Shown: positions 26,950 through 39,209 of the stretch, in pieces
Numbering within the stretch: position 1 is the stretch's first letter
Layout: each line of letters begins with the position of its first letter
Source of the DNA: Pseudocercospora fijiensis CIRAD86
Taxonomy: Eukaryota; Ascomycota; Dothideomycetes; Mycosphaerellales; Mycosphaerellaceae
NCBI RefSeq assembly: GCF_000340215.1
Contig: NW_006921533.1
Location: 7,231,671 to 7,295,670 of the forward strand
DNA length: 64,000 bases
Direction: 5' to 3'
Program-made: the position numbers and the translations under genes
The notes under the pieces: generated by a model
Told to the model about the DNA's origin: nothing
What the model saw: only the letters and a program-made list of their open reading frames with translations
Database searches by the model: none

Positions 26950-28060
26950 TTAATTAGAAAAAGAGAGCTACTAGATACAAGAGAATACAAACTCTTTAAT
27001 CTAAGAAATAAAGGCCGCTACCTCTTGCCCTAAGAGCCTAGCTAATAAATAGGTAGCCCTCCTCTCCTCCCTCTTATAGAGATATATAACTAGGATCCTC
27101 TACTACTAATAGAACGCGATAATAGTATAGTTAATTAAAGACCTTAGCGACTACCTACGAAAACAGAAACCTTCCGATAGGGGCTAGTAGCTAGTATCTT
27201 AGGCATAGGTTGCCCTTTAGGCTAGCTACCCCCCTCCCTACTAGCCTAGATCCCTCCTATAGGAGGTATACGCGGTATACGTAAATATAGGAGATACCTT
27301 AAATAGAGAAAAGACCCTTAATAAGAGCAATAAAGAACTCTTAAAGGAGATAAGAGACCCTAGAGTAATTAGGGTTAGGAAATAACCTAGTAGAGATATT
27401 ACTATATTTATATCGTTATAAATAGCAAAGGCCTAGCTCTAGAGGAGTAGGGAATAGATATAAGAGATATTACTAGGAGAAGAGATATTATAGGCAGCCT
27501 ACTAGATACTAGCCTATAGGTTATATATAAGAGACTATAGCCCTAATAAGAAGAAAACTATAGAAAGCTACTAGGAAGACAATACTAGATAGTAACCTAA
27601 ACTTAAAGTAGGAAGAACCTTCTAGCTTAAGAGCTCTAAGGCTAGGTAAGGATAACGCACTCCTTAATAGTGCTCTATATATAGAGCGCTAGCTAGGTAG
27701 AGAAAGTTATAAGGAAGGGACTACTAGTCTAAGGAACTATTCTCCTAGTAGAACCCTTTATCTAGTAACAAAGGATAGTATAGTAACTTAAATGCTAGAG
27801 GTTTAGATATATAGCTAAATACTATAATAAGAGCTAGGTATACGGAAAATACGTAGAGGAATATATAATAGACTAATGCCCTAGTAACAAACATATATAT
27901 AGCAACTATAAAGGTAGCTACCCTACCTAGTCTAGGATATATAGCGTAAAGCTAGCCGCCTAGGCAAAGGTAATAGGATTAGGGACGTAATAGTAGAGAA
28001 GTTTAGAGGAATATAGAGGAGCTATAAAGACTAGATACTAGTATAAAGTAGTAAGAGGCG
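26950..28060 (+). pseudogene. LINE 1 ORF1 (gag-like) remnant
   Basis: Heavily degraded. The best evidence is at 27898-27951, reading Y-S-N-Y-K-G-S-Y-P-T-stop-S-R-I-Y-S-V-K. This matches the C-x2-C-x-G-x-H-x-A-W-S-x2-C pattern of fungal LINE ORF1 proteins after Cys/His to Tyr and Trp to stop changes. Upstream sequence is Lys/Arg-rich with many TAG codons and frameshifts. Confidence 0.55.
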
Positions 28061-28239
28061 AGCCGAATTCCTAGGAGAGCGGAGCAGCGAGACCTATTAG
28101 GGTACCTAAGAGAGAAGGCCCCTAGGAAGACTAATAGCCACTATAGGCTATAAGCTAAGCTAATAGAGGGCAGTAGCGAGGGAAGATACTAGTATATAAA
28201 TAATAGACCCCTTACTACTCTCTAATATTAACTAGCCTC

Positions 28240-29190
28240 TCTATTATCTATTATAATATAAACTATAGGGCAAACAAGGTATAGAGAGCCTTCCTCTAGC
28301 AAATAGACCTAAAGGAAGACTATATAGGAGCCTAAGATTAATATAACTATAGGAAACATAGTTAAATACCTAGGCTTCTATATTATTATTCCGTAAGGCC
28401 TGTACCCTATAGTAGTACTCTATATCTCTAAGGAAATAAAGAAGGTTTTATTATTTTATAGGAACTAAACTCTTAGTATAAAGACCTACTATTAGTTAGT
28501 ATAGGGATAGGAAGGGATAGAGTTATTATCTATAACTACTAATGCCTATTAGCCCTAGAGAGTAGTAGAGAAGTAGGGTTACTACTACTTATTAAGTAGG
28601 CTATCCGAAAGCACTAAGGTAATAGCTAAGTCCTAGTAGGTAATTTTAATCTTTACTACCTAATATAGGGAAGCAACCTAGACTAGAGCTAGTACTACTA
28701 GGCAGACAACCTTATTAGAATTATAAAAGAGAATAGCTTGCTTCTTACTATAGTAGAGGGGATAGTAATATAGGAGAACTAGAGGAGCGTAAGGACCCTT
28801 AACCTTATATTTATTACCTATAATATCTAGTAAAGACTTAGCTAATACTAGGTAGATAAATATAGCGAGATAGGATTAGACTATAAGCTAATCTCTATAA
28901 AGACATAGGAGCTATAGTAGGAACGGAGAGACCGAATACCGAGACTCTAGAAGGGAAAAGCCGACTAGGAGGCAGTTAGAGGAGACCTCTAGTAGAGGCT
29001 CCCTTCCCTAGCCTAAGGGCTAAGTACTATAGTAGAGTAGGTTAAGGAGGCTATAGTAGGAACATAGTTAGTAACATAGGAATGCATAAGTAATACTACA
29101 CTACTAGTAAGGCTATCTAACTTTATAAAGATATCCTAGACTAAAGAGTATACTAAAGCTTAAAAGTACGTTCTACTAGAATAAGAGGAA
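28240..29190 (+). pseudogene. LINE 1 ORF2 endonuclease domain
   Basis: Endonuclease/exonuclease/phosphatase fold that nicks target DNA for target-primed reverse transcription. GNFNLYYLI at 28639-28665 corresponds to GDFNLHHP.W; Asp is changed to Asn (28642-28644) and the histidines to Tyr. After an L-rich segment (NSLLLTIVEGIVI) comes LNLIFITYNI, the TLDLVF..N. motif. The SDH motif reads LDY at 28876-28884 (Ser to Leu, His to Tyr). The RT domain is absent. Confidence 0.85.
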
Positions 29191-29199
29191 AGCCGAAAT

Positions 29200-31450
29200 A
29201 CCACACCTACGCTATAGCTTAAATTGAGTCTAACCCTAGTCGATAAGTAGATAAAAGAACCTAATTTAGCTTATAATTACCTTATAGACTCTGAAGAAGC
29301 TTAGTCTTTAGATTCTTCTAGATCTAATCTAACCTCGTTTAGTATAAGAAATAGCATTTAGTCCTTCCTTATTCAATCCAAGTATTATTTCCTTTCTACT
29401 ACTCTTTTTAGGTTAGATTTCTAGATCTGTTTAGTTAGTCTTAGTAACCTCGATATAGAGATAATACTTAATAGGACCTAGATCGCCCGGTTCTAGATCT
29501 TTAGATAAAGAATCTTAAAGGTCTTTAACTAAAGTCTTTTTAGGGCTAAAGAGAAGAATAATATTTACGTGTTATATTATTAGAAAGCCTATTTTAGTGT
29601 TTATAAACGCCGCTTCGTCTATGTTAAAGGGATGAAAGTATAGTTTAGCGAGTAGGGATTTCAAGTCTAGATACTATTCCCTAAAGCCTAATTAATTAAC
29701 AAGCTAACCCGTCTTCTAGACTATTGTCCTATAAAGTATAGAAAGGTCTAGCAATAGACGATTACTTTGTAGTATTGTTATCTATATAACAGTCTAGATT
29801 TTTAGTACTCATAATAATATCCTGTATAGACAGAGGCTATCTAACTTATTATCTAGAGTATTACTACATCTATTCCCTTTCTTAGAGATCTATAGTACTA
29901 TTTATAGAAGGATTATTATTATTTATATTTAGATTATATTTAGACAGTTCCTTCTATATAGGACTATTTAGATCTTTCTGCTAATAATTCCTCTTTATTA
30001 GTATCTATATCTTTAGATTAAGTAATAAATTGCCCTTTTAAGATTATAAAGTTTCGGATATATATTACTCTATTAATATCTCTGTCTAATAGGCTATAGT
30101 TTTCAAAGTCTGTAAAACCTAATAGAATCGCTTTTATATCTTTAGGGTCTAACTTCGTAGGGTTAGGGTACTTATAATAAGCTCTAGATTTTCAAGATTC
30201 TTAGTCTACTTATATTAGGCTCTTTACTATACCTAACTTCGTAAAAGGATTTAAATTTAAGGCTAGGCTATAAAGTATTCTATTATAGACAAACATAGTC
30301 GCTTCTAGAACCTCGCTCTAAATATATATAGGTAAATCAGGCTCGTATAGTAAGTCCTCAACGCGCTATAGTAAGGTTCTATTAGGCCGGTTAACTTAGA
30401 ATTAGAGGCCGAATTACGCTACTGTCCTTTAATTGATTTTCTATTCTACTAGATACTAATTCTTTACCGTTATCTAACTTAAGTACTTTATATCTAGGGC
30501 GATTCATAGTATTGCTAGTCGAGTTCATAGCTCTAGTTTTGAATTCTTTCAAATTACTATAACCTTCGGAAATCCTTAGAAGTTATCTTAATTCTTGTGT
30601 GTTTGTAGGGGGTTATCCCAACTCTTACACATTTACAAAGGTTATCTCTAAAGGAATATACTAAGGACGTAGCTTAGTTTTACCTATTTAAGAAAGTATA
30701 TTCTTGATAGGTATTGTATCTTCGTTATATATATTTAGCAAGAAATTAGTCTCTTTTAAAGTCCTAAAGATCTATAGACGAATAGATGTTTCTTATACAT
30801 TGTCTAGTATAGATAATAGATAGATAATATTATCTTATAGACAGAGAGCTTATTTATAGGAATATAGACTTTTATATAAAGAGATCTCCTCTATTAGATA
30901 ATCCTTAGTAAACGAGTGTATTCTATTAACAATAGATAGTCTACTAAGGAAATATCTTAGAGGGATAGGTATCTTATCTATATCTCTAAGGATATACCTC
31001 TAGATATAGTTACTACTAGTATGCCTAGACGTCTTGTAGTATAAGACGAATAGCGACTTGAGGTTCTTCTATAGCTAAAGTATTGCATTAGAGTACATAA
31101 AGAACAAGTCTTGACTTCTAAGTTTAAAGATATCTATAGATAATTTATAGATACTCTTTACCTCCTAATAGAATAGCTGTGTGCTTGGATAATAGTTATA
31201 TAACTAGATAACAAATGGAATGTGTAGATTGTCTATAATTAGCCGAGATTTCTTGTATCTATAGATCATATCTTAGATAAGCTAAAGACACTTAGAAGTA
31301 GATTATCTCTACGTAATATTATCGAGTTCTTGATTCTATAGATACAGGTAATAAATGTATCTAGAAATAGAAAGATTTCTAGACAATAGTATTTATTTAA
31401 TACATATACGTCCGTATATTAATTAAGATCTAGAAACTCTACCTTTATAG
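29200..31450 (-). pseudogene. Copia B: integrase and RT remnants
   Basis: Minus strand. The integrase core carries KVLKLDNGKELVSS, with the catalytic Asp of LDNG intact at 30473-30475. RT carries FINTKIGFLIIQHVNIILLF; HVNIIL at 29554-29571 corresponds to (Y/H)VDDIL with both Asp lost. Just downstream is the GDLGPIKYYL segment, which matches the same segment in Copia A. The RNase H end is missing: the sequence joins the truncated LINE near 29200. The gag/protease part (about 30600-31440) was not recognised. Confidence 0.8.
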
Positions 31451-32230
31451 CACTTTAGAAGGAGGATAGGCGCGACACTAGAGGTAATTTTAGATTGCCT
31501 AGTTCTCGGTTATAAGCTTCTCCTAGAGGTTGATTTTTACGGGTTCTTCGTAACTCTAGGTTAGACCGTAGGTCTCCTTCTCTCTAAGACACAACGTAGC
31601 AAGGACTACACACTCTATAGCGTTCCTTTCGTCCCTATAGGTCGATAGAATTGCGTACTATAATCTACCAAAGGCACATACAGCTACAGTTCTAGATCTA
31701 TATAGGTACAGGTCTCCGTTGTCTTTATTTTCTAAGTTGTTAGGTTACGTAGGTATGTAACCTATTAGAGAAGATAATGTATGCCTAGTAGGAAGTCGTA
31801 GACGGTATTAGAAGTCTTACTAGTCGTCCTAGAGCAGATAGTTGAACTATATATCGTTCTAACTAGCGATAGTCGTTCGTCGCCCTACTATTTTAGCTAC
31901 TAAGGCGCTAGGACATTCTGCGTACGCGTAATGGTTTACGCATACTATTAGATGTCTCTAGTTATTTAGTTATAGTAAGATCTCTAGAAATAGTTATTCT
32001 AATCGCGATCGAAGCTATAGCAGTTCTCTCTTAGGGTACGAGTTCGTAGCCGTTTTCTAGGCCCTCGTTTTTATTACCTATTAGCTAGGACTTCTAGAGC
32101 GGTTATCTAAATGCTACTTAATAGGTTCGAGAAGCTTCTAGCTATTTAGGGTATCCCTAGTCGTTTTTAGAAGAGTTTAGAAGACAGTAGGGCCCTAGAG
32201 GGGATTCTTCTATAAAGGTATTAGAGTCGA
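31450..32230 (-). repeat. LTR-like repeat upstream of Copia B
   Basis: It aligns with the reverse complement of 13180-13985 and directly with 17040-17480. Its place at the 5' side of minus-strand Copia B suggests a 5' LTR with leader. Ends were not resolved. Confidence 0.55.
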
Positions 32231-32522
32231 CGGGTATAAATAGTACTATATCTAACTACGGAATAGGATATAGCTAAGTTCGCCCTATTTAGAGTATCTC
32301 TTCAATATACAGATTAATACTATATTATAGGTAGCTATCGCTCGATAAGTAGATCTAATACTAGTTAATACTAGCTAATATATAAGTTAGATATACTAGA
32401 TTCGCGTTAGACTCGGAGTCTAATATGCTAGATTCCTAATTAGGGACGCGCTATATCTATATAGGTAGGTTATACTAAGATCTAAGTTTTATAGCTCTAT
32501 TTGACTTCTACTAATATCTATT
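32231..32522. other. No gene seen between Copia LTR and Harbinger
   Basis: AT-rich, with the short palindrome GACTCGGAGTC near 32411. It may be the outer part of the Copia LTR or older host sequence into which the Harbinger element jumped. Confidence 0.4.
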
Positions 32523-32534
32523 CTAGCGTTTTAG

Positions 32535-33410
32535 CAACTGAACTCTAATGGACCGCATCGATAGATTGGGTTAGTAAGTGAACAACTGGCTTCTAGCCCC
32601 TTGCTATAGCTAACCACTTCGAGCTAACCTCTATAGTTTGGTAGCCCCATCGTACCTACGCCGTAAGGAAGGGTAGGTGTAGGTCCGCATCGATAGAATA
32701 GGCAGTAGACTAACTAGAAGTAAATACGGTTAGGAGCTTATAAGGTTAATCGCACTGTAGAGTCGACTACTACGCGTCTTCTAGTCGCGTATCGATTACT
32801 AGACTACCTGCAACGATAACAACTATTAGCAATAGACCGCAATTATATGCTAGCGTACTTATACGCCTTCTTTAATCTAAATGAAGGGTTGCAGAGCTTA
32901 CTAGATCCACTCTATAGTACGTACGGAAGTATAGCACGAAGCAGTTAACCTCCGGCTTTACAGCTATCTTAATAGTAATCGCAATAATAGTTACAACAAC
33001 CGTATTCGTCGCCTAGTATTTATATGCTATATCTAGAGACTCTAGTGCTAATATAGCAGTATTATTATCCGAATACGCCGCCGTTTATGCTACCGTAGTC
33101 GTCGCTATTGTAGCCGCCGCAATCTAGTCTATTTCCGCTATCTAGTCCGCTCGAGAATCTACGCTTTATCGACCTATATACGTATTTAGCTTATAGACTA
33201 ACGACCGCTTCTATTTACTTATAATCGGCTTAGTAGCAGTCGCAATAGTCGCAACCGGCGGCTAGTCTTACTTAGCAGTCTTTACAGTTTAGTTAGTTTA
33301 TTAACTATAGCCCTTAGCAACTAGAGGCGACGGCGCAACGGTTATAGGGCTCTTAAACTACTTCTCAATTAGCGTTAGAAAGCACTTAATCTTAGCAAAG
33401 TTTATAGTCG
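32535..33410. other. Left subterminal part of Harbinger element
   Basis: It holds two near-identical CCGCATCGATAGA blocks at 32553-32565 and 32685-32697, possible subterminal transposase-binding repeats. From 32900 to 33400 the plus strand reads as an Ala/Val/Ile-rich sequence with TAG stops and the minus strand as an Ala/Thr-rich one; I cannot decide between them and assign no gene. The minus ORFs at 33392-33598 and 33614-33802 are shadows of the plus gene that follows. Confidence 0.5.
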
Positions 33411-33419
33411 TAGTTCAAT

Positions 33420-34769
33420 TTAGCCTCGTCCGTTCCTTCTAAGCTCGACCTAACGCACTCTACGCCTATAGCAAGACCGGAAACTAGTAAGAAACCTAGC
33501 CCTCGACGGGGCGAAGGTATAGCTCTAGCAGCGGCATCCGAATAAGAGGCGATTAGTAAGGAAACTAGTGTAATAGCTTCTACTATAGAAGCGGACAATA
33601 AGCGCTTAGGTGCTTAGTCGGCTAAGTAAGCGGCTATAGAAGATAGTAAAGAAGATAGTATAGAAAGAGCGGAAGTAGAAGAAGAAGGTAAGGTTAATAA
33701 GGACAACCTAGTAGAAGAGGTGCCCGATAAACTAACGCCTCGAGGCAAAGGCAAAGGCAAAGGTCTAGTTAAAGGTAAGGCAGTAAAGTAGACAGCGGAC
33801 ATTAAACTCCTCGTCCTTCGAGTCCTTGTCTAGCACTCTTATAGCTTCTATTACGAGCCGCTTAGTAGTTTCGTCAATAAGTGTAAGACGGAGATAGAAC
33901 AGACCGCTAAGCGAGAGTTGTCGTTAGTACTAAAGTGTCCGAAGAACCTAAAGCGTATTGTCTTTAGTAAAGGCAAGGTAAAGGGTTAGATTAGTGAGAG
34001 GTTAGATAACCTATTAAGGACTATATCTAAGGACAAGAATCCGAGTACTATAGACATTGAGTTAGATAAGTTAATAGCTATAATAGAAGCTAAGAAGAAG
34101 GACAAGGAAGCTAGTAAGCAGACTATAGCCGAAGAAGAATAGATAGACAAAGAGAAGGAGGCCTTATTCTATACAGCAATAGGTCGCTTAACGAGTACTA
34201 GTCCTTCGACAACGAGTCGCCCTTAGAGCGAGTTTAATGCTAAAGAACAGGCGGAGATAGAAGATAATTTAGAAGCCGCCGCTAAGGACAACAATAGTCG
34301 TAATCGGAAGGCATAGGCTCGAGTTGTAAGCGAAGGCCTCTTGCTTAATCGTACGAGTAGCAAGTCGCTTCGATAGGCTAGTATTACTAAGAAGAATCTG
34401 ATCGGCGAGCATACTATAGCCTCTAATAATCTTGCTAATCTTGCCGAGAAGGATATAAAGCAATCTAAGCGCTAGTTTAATAGTATGCTAGACCTAGAGC
34501 GAGAGGCTAACTCCTTTAAGAAGCGGAAGATCGAGTTGTTAGAGGCACAAGCTAGATCGAATACGAGGGTAGAGGATCTAGCAGCGGCGCTTAATACTAA
34601 TCGTAAGGCGACGGCGGCGAGGTTTAATAGCGTGTAGGTAACGGTAGATAGTCTTAAATTGATAGTGTCTAACTTATAAAGGTCGGTAGAAGGTGTTAGA
34701 GCGACGGCGATAGAGACAAAGAGTAGTATTAATAAGCTGAAGGCGTTATTGTTAGCGAAGTTAGGTTAA
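33420..34769 (+). pseudogene. Myb/SANT-like accessory protein of Harbinger element
   Basis: One plus frame is continuous for about 450 codons, broken only by TAA/TAG. Order: a Pro/Ser-rich start; a Lys-Gly repeat PRGKGKGKGLVKGKA at about 33738-33782; then a short helical domain beginning stop-TADIKLLVLRVLV. The stop is likely a former Trp, so the sequence fits the start of a Myb/SANT-like fold. After that come long charged coiled-coil segments (such as LEREANSFKKRKIELLEAQA near 34490-34550) and a C-terminus ending in LLAKLG before TAA at 34767. In PIF/Harbinger elements such a DNA-binding partner brings the transposase to the ends. The SANT call is tentative; coding status is strong. The minus ORF at 34269-34463 is a shadow. 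Confidence 0.7.
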
Positions 34770-34929
34770 TAGATTTCGATATTCGGATGTACATTATAGA
34801 AGAGATTAGGTTTCGCTAAGCATCGAGGTTGTCGCTATATTTACTAGGAGCCAACCGATTATAATTAAACGGCCTTCCCCTTTAGCAATGTAACCGAGAA
34901 TCGTAACCTTAGCGTCGGTTATAGCCGCT

Positions 34930-36260
34930 AGCCGGCTTTAGAAGTTATCGTAATTTCTAGGATATAACAACTTCTTTACTATTATATTAACATTAGGACA
35001 ACTACCTACGCATTACCGGTTATAGTATACTCTTTGCCGACTGCCTTTGCCTATCGTTTGCGACCTTGAACGCGAAAATCTATCCGTTACTCGACTAGCG
35101 GATAAAGCCTAAGGTAATGCCGGATTGTTAGTACTATATAGTTGAATCGCTATCCTACAATATCCGGATTTCTTCGACTAATTCTATAACCTTCTTACCT
35201 TAAACACACTATACAGTTATATAATAATACTAATACCCTCTAATATAGTGCGACCGGTTGTATACCGACCTATATCGAGCCCTTAAACCAATTCAATCCC
35301 TAATAATTCTCGAGTTTGCCGAAGCCCTATTCGACGAGAATTCGAACGCTAGCAAGTCGAGTATTTGCTATACGCCTATCCTTAGTAATCCAACGCTAAC
35401 TACGGGAATCAGCGAATAGAGATATATAGCTATAGAGGTTTAAATAAGCGTTGTTACTAGCAACGAAGATAGCCGGCCGGCGGAGCTCTAGATAGCCTAG
35501 TAGGTTAAATATTGCTCGGATCTTCGCTAGAATATATGTCTGTCTATACATATTCTAGTCGTTCGCTAGTCTAAGGAATAGCCTTAACATCGACGGCAAC
35601 AGTCTATCCGGAGTAGCTATACCTTAGTATTTGAAGCCATTGGCTTTATAATAAGACGAGTATATTATCTTCTACTACTAGTCGTTCTTAGGTATAGATA
35701 TCGCCTAGAATACGCTATCAACGAAGCCCTATATCTTATTGTCTCCGAAGGAAGACTCTATAGTAATACACTCGGTATAGTACTACAACCTATTGTAGTT
35801 AAGACCTAGCTACTAATCGACTAAATCGGACTAGGTTGAATGTAGCAATTCGATCGTTCTATTAAAGACAACCGAGTGCTACGAGACACTGCGACCGAAG
35901 AGCCTTGCTTAGTGGTACTACCTGTCCGGATAGGCTATTCTTTAATAGACTACATATAGCGCTTACTACGGCTCTGCTTTACACCTTAAAGGGCGGAAAC
36001 GCAATGTTTCTATACCTAGCAACAGCTTAGACAACTCGACAAGCTATGCTCGAGTAAAGCGTATATTGCGGCGGCAAACCTTATCGTCTATCTAGTCTAA
36101 GTACTATTAGAAGTGCGTAGACCTAAGGGGTACACGAGTTTCACGCCTTCTCGTATAGCGCTATATAATATAGTGCAGGAAGTCGTATCTATAGCCTTCG
36201 AGGTCTAAGGCCGTATACAGAAGTCGTCTTCTACGCCTCTAAGACGCCCTTTAATGAAAC
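34930..36260 (-). pseudogene. Harbinger DDE transposase (DDE_Tnp_4 type)
   Basis: The N-terminal part reads FAAAIYALLEHSL in one frame and CRRNIRFTRA in another around 36040-36090, indicating frame damage. The core reads KI.GFVDSVF with Asp D1 at 35717-35719, then SSYYKANGFKYQGIATPD, then a block whose GDSAY motif is now ASNNAY. The second Asp is lost (35453-35455, GAC to AAC). RILVE.GFGKLE follows with the catalytic Glu at 35330-35332. The order and motif wording match fungal PIF/Harbinger transposases, whose N-terminus usually carries an HTH. It is dead through TAG stops and the D2 loss. It converges with the SANT-like gene, with about 160 bp between them. Confidence 0.9.
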
Positions 36261-36559
36261 AGCAAGAAAGAGGCCTTCATTTGATGCTAAAGTAATAATC
36301 TATGCTTATACATTTACCTACACTATGCTAGTTTACGTGCTAATTGCAGGTCTTTAGATATTGCTAAGGCGGCCCAACTTCCTTCCGACTATACGATCTA
36401 GGTGTCCCTCGCTGCACCTAATTTTGTATGCTTCCGGCGACAGCCGTGTCTAACTAGAAAGAGACGATAGGGAACTTAAAACCATGTAGGAAGGTTTGGG
36501 TACTAAAACGCTAGATTACTATTAGGATTTAGAGTGTCGATATAAGTTAACAAATATAT

Positions 36560-38150
36560 ACTAGCCGATTATCCTAAACTATCGAGTAGTCTTTAAGGTC
36601 TTTTTTAAAAGTTTTAGCTAGAGCTTTTTCGACTTTAAACTATTTCAAAGCTAATATAGTCTAAACCTAGGAACTTCTAATTTGTAGGGACAGTTTTCTC
36701 TAATAGCTTTAGTTACTAAAGCCCTATTCTTGCTAGAAAGTTCTATTATATCTTTTTTAAGCTAGGTAGAGTCCTCGTAGTTATCTATCTATTAAGTTTA
36801 GATTAAGATCGGATAGAAATAGATTATAAGTAAAAGCTATAACTTTAGAAGTATCTTTAACTTCTACTTTTATATCTCCTATATTACAAGCTATTAGAGA
36901 CAGAGCAGTAGACTTTTAAGTATAAGTTATAAAATAAAACCTATTACTAATAATATATCTATAAGCGCGCATATCTAAGATTAAAGCGGTATTACTAGAC
37001 GAGTCTCGAGAAGAGTATTATTACTCTTTACTAGAACTAGAACTATTATATAGTTTATCTCTAGATAAATAAATGTACTCTACTTCGTCTATACATTTTC
37101 TACTACCTAGTTCTGTAATTCTCGCATACTAGCTTTACGTCTTCTAAAGTACTACTATTGATTTTGTCTTTTTTATAAAATTATCAACTCCTATAAGAAG
37201 CGCTTTGAGTTCCCTTCTTATAAAAATATTAAGAGGCCTTCTTAGATAATTCTTTTCCTTTTTCTAGACTTTGTAAATATTTACATTTCGTTTTCGAAAT
37301 TTCGCTTAGGTAGATATTTCCTATAGTCGTCTAAGAAATTAGAAACCAAATCCTCTTGCCTAAGGCTATCTTTGTCTTTCGTAGTAGCTAGGCTAAGCTC
37401 GTTAGGAACGACTCGTATTAGTCGCTAGAATAATTAAAAGTCCTAGCTATAGCGAGTTGTTTGCCGAGTTTAGCTTCTATAGACTTTAGTTCGTCGTCTA
37501 ATAGCCGAATAGTATTATTATATTTCTCGATACTAATATAGGATTTCAAAGTAGTTTAGAATAGCCCTTTAAAGAAAAGACAGGCAATATTAAATCCTTT
37601 ACGGGAGTATTATTTCTAAAGAGTTTTCTAGGTCTCTTGACGGTCTATTTTGTCTTCTATTTATACTAGGGAACTGTCTTCTATCGATAGTTATAAGATA
37701 GCTAGGAACCTAAAGTTTGCATTTTCAGTTATACTATCGTTAGAAATAGCTATAAAATAGCCCGTTCCTACAAAATACGACTCTATTCCTAAGCACTAGA
37801 GGGTCCAGTCTTCTTAAATCCTTAGGTAGCTAAGTTTAAAGGATTTCTAGCTAAGAGATATATCTATTATTCTCTAGCGCGTAGTTTTTATCTAGTGTAT
37901 AGGCTATCTCTTTCTTAAGTTCTAAAGATATCTATATCTATAAATATTTACTCTATCCTCTATAATAAATATTCTATAGATACTATTGTCTTATAGCTAG
38001 AGAACTTACCTATAGTATATAGGACAAGTTTTCTACTAGTATCGTTTTTCGCTGTCTTACCTAGTATATACCTTTAGTAAGAATATTATCTCTTAATATA
38101 TAGAGCATAATACAAATAGATCAATTTAGTACTATATACTATATTTGTGT
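36560..38150 (-). pseudogene. Copia C: gag/leader fragment
   Basis: The minus strand is collinear with Copia A 14300-15000. Shared blocks include AGAGT(C/T)GTAT...GCTATTT at 37740-37790 (A: about 14450-14500) and GACGACGAACTA near 37490 (A: about 14735). No protease or polymerase follows: the sequence ends near the right TIR of the Harbinger element. It may be the 5' part of a Copia that the Harbinger insertion and later loss separated from its remainder, but continuity across 32.5/36.5 kb was not shown. Confidence 0.65.
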
Positions 38151-38169
38151 ACTAACAAATAGCGGGGAT

Positions 38170-39150
38170 AGTCGTCTAATATAACTATTTACCTCTATTC
38201 CTTTAAAATGTCTATCGCTACTAATCTTTCTTTTATTACTACTATTTTTAGTTTTGCTTTTGCTTCCGCCTTAGATTGATATTAATCTAGTTAATCTACT
38301 GTCTTTTAATATATATTCTACTTATCGTGCTTTATTATAGTTAAAGACTAAGGATAATGCTAGGATATTATAAGCTTTGTAGTTAGATGTTTATATATAG
38401 AGTATAGCTATATCCGAAGATTAACTTAAGTTATACTAACTTCTAAGTTCTTCGCTTGCTAGGCTATGCTTTGTGCCTAGTTCGCCCGTCGTAGAGCTTA
38501 TAAGGCTTCGATAGGCCTAGGCGAGAGCTTCGTATATCCTTAAAGAAGGGGATTACCCTATGTATTAGCGATTGGCTTTAGCTCGGTTTCTATATCTTTG
38601 TAGGCTAAAAATTTTCTATTTAGCTATAGTTTGCTTTCGCTCGAGCCGGGGCATCGTACATTTTCGTTTCGTATTCTATATTTATCGAGCTAATTAGGAA
38701 CGCGGTTTACGTAAGAATACTATCTTTTAAAAGAAGTTTAACTTATCTATTTATCTCTACTCTTTCTTTAGTATGTCATCTTTGCTTCTTACGTTTGATC
38801 CTCTATAGTCTATAGTATAAATAGCGCTTATCTATATTATTTTCTTAAATTTAGTTAATTTATTTTAAGTTTTAGCCTTCTTCTAAAAAAGCAAACTATA
38901 GTATATAGCTATCTCTATTTATTAGATCGCTAGTAGCTTATAATACTCTTCCTTTCGAGCCTTAAAGTTAATAATATATCCTCGAGGTAATAATAGGCTA
39001 TGTTCTTATTGTTCTTATCGTAAAGTATATTATCTTTCGCTTCTTATAAACATATTCTATTTAGTTCTCTACCGGTTTCTTTAGTACCTTATACTATATC
39101 TAGTCTACTATAGCGAGTTAGAAGCAAAGCTCTATCGTGTATCCAATCTC
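38170..39150 (-). pseudogene. C-terminal part of a pogo/Fot1-like transposase
   Basis: The minus frame is Lys/Arg-rich and carries YVNRVPN at 38693-38713. The 21-bp coding stretch there is identical to plus-strand 53229-53249 in the pogo-type element. Flanking sequence aligns too (NILYDKN...YYYLEDI here, NVLYNKK...YYYLKDI there). The catalytic domain is missing: the frame runs into the satellite array at about 39150, so the array truncates this copy. Confidence 0.75.
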
Positions 39151-39170
39151 TATTATAGTACTAGGGCTTA

Positions 39171-39189
39171 TGTGGCTCGAAGAGCCACA
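39171..39189. repeat. Perfect palindrome at left edge of satellite array
   Basis: TGTGGCTC-GAA-GAGCCACA, 8-bp stem with 3-nt loop, about 40 bp before the first array monomers. It keeps CpA and TpG, unusual for this window, which suggests it escaped RIP. Confidence 0.85.
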
Positions 39190-39209
39190 CGAGAAGCCTA
39201 AGGCGACGA

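Larger units (their letters stand above)
26640..29190 (+). mobile_element. LINE 1: Tad1/Jockey-like non-LTR element, 3' truncated
   Basis: ORF1 with a degraded zinc-knuckle region is followed by the apurinic-type endonuclease of ORF2. The linker after the endonuclease is recognisable to about 29180, then the sequence switches to minus-strand Copia B. No RT domain follows, so the element is cut at its 3' side. A LINE normally loses its 5' end, so loss of the 3' end points to a later rearrangement or insertion. An 8-bp stem hairpin (CCTAGCCT at 26915, AGGCTAGG at 26934) lies near its 5' part. Confidence 0.75.
32523..36514. mobile_element. PIF/Harbinger-like DNA transposon, both ends present
   Basis: Terminal inverted repeats CTAGCGTTTTAG (32523-32534) and CTAAAACGCTAG (36503-36514) are exact over 12 bp, then diverge. 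Both are flanked on the outside by ATT, consistent with the 3-bp target duplication of this superfamily. Because the repeat ends are palindromic (CTAG), a TA or CTAG duplication cannot be excluded. Inside are two convergent genes: a Myb/SANT-like protein (plus) and a DDE transposase (minus). This is the standard two-gene content of PIF/Harbinger. The 12 bp TIR is short, so the boundary rests on TIR, duplication and gene content together. Confidence 0.82.

Noticed and set aside
33392..34463. Three minus-strand ORFs (33392-33598, 33614-33802, 34269-34463)
   Set aside because: Antisense of the SANT-like plus frame, which is far longer and has only RIP-type stops.
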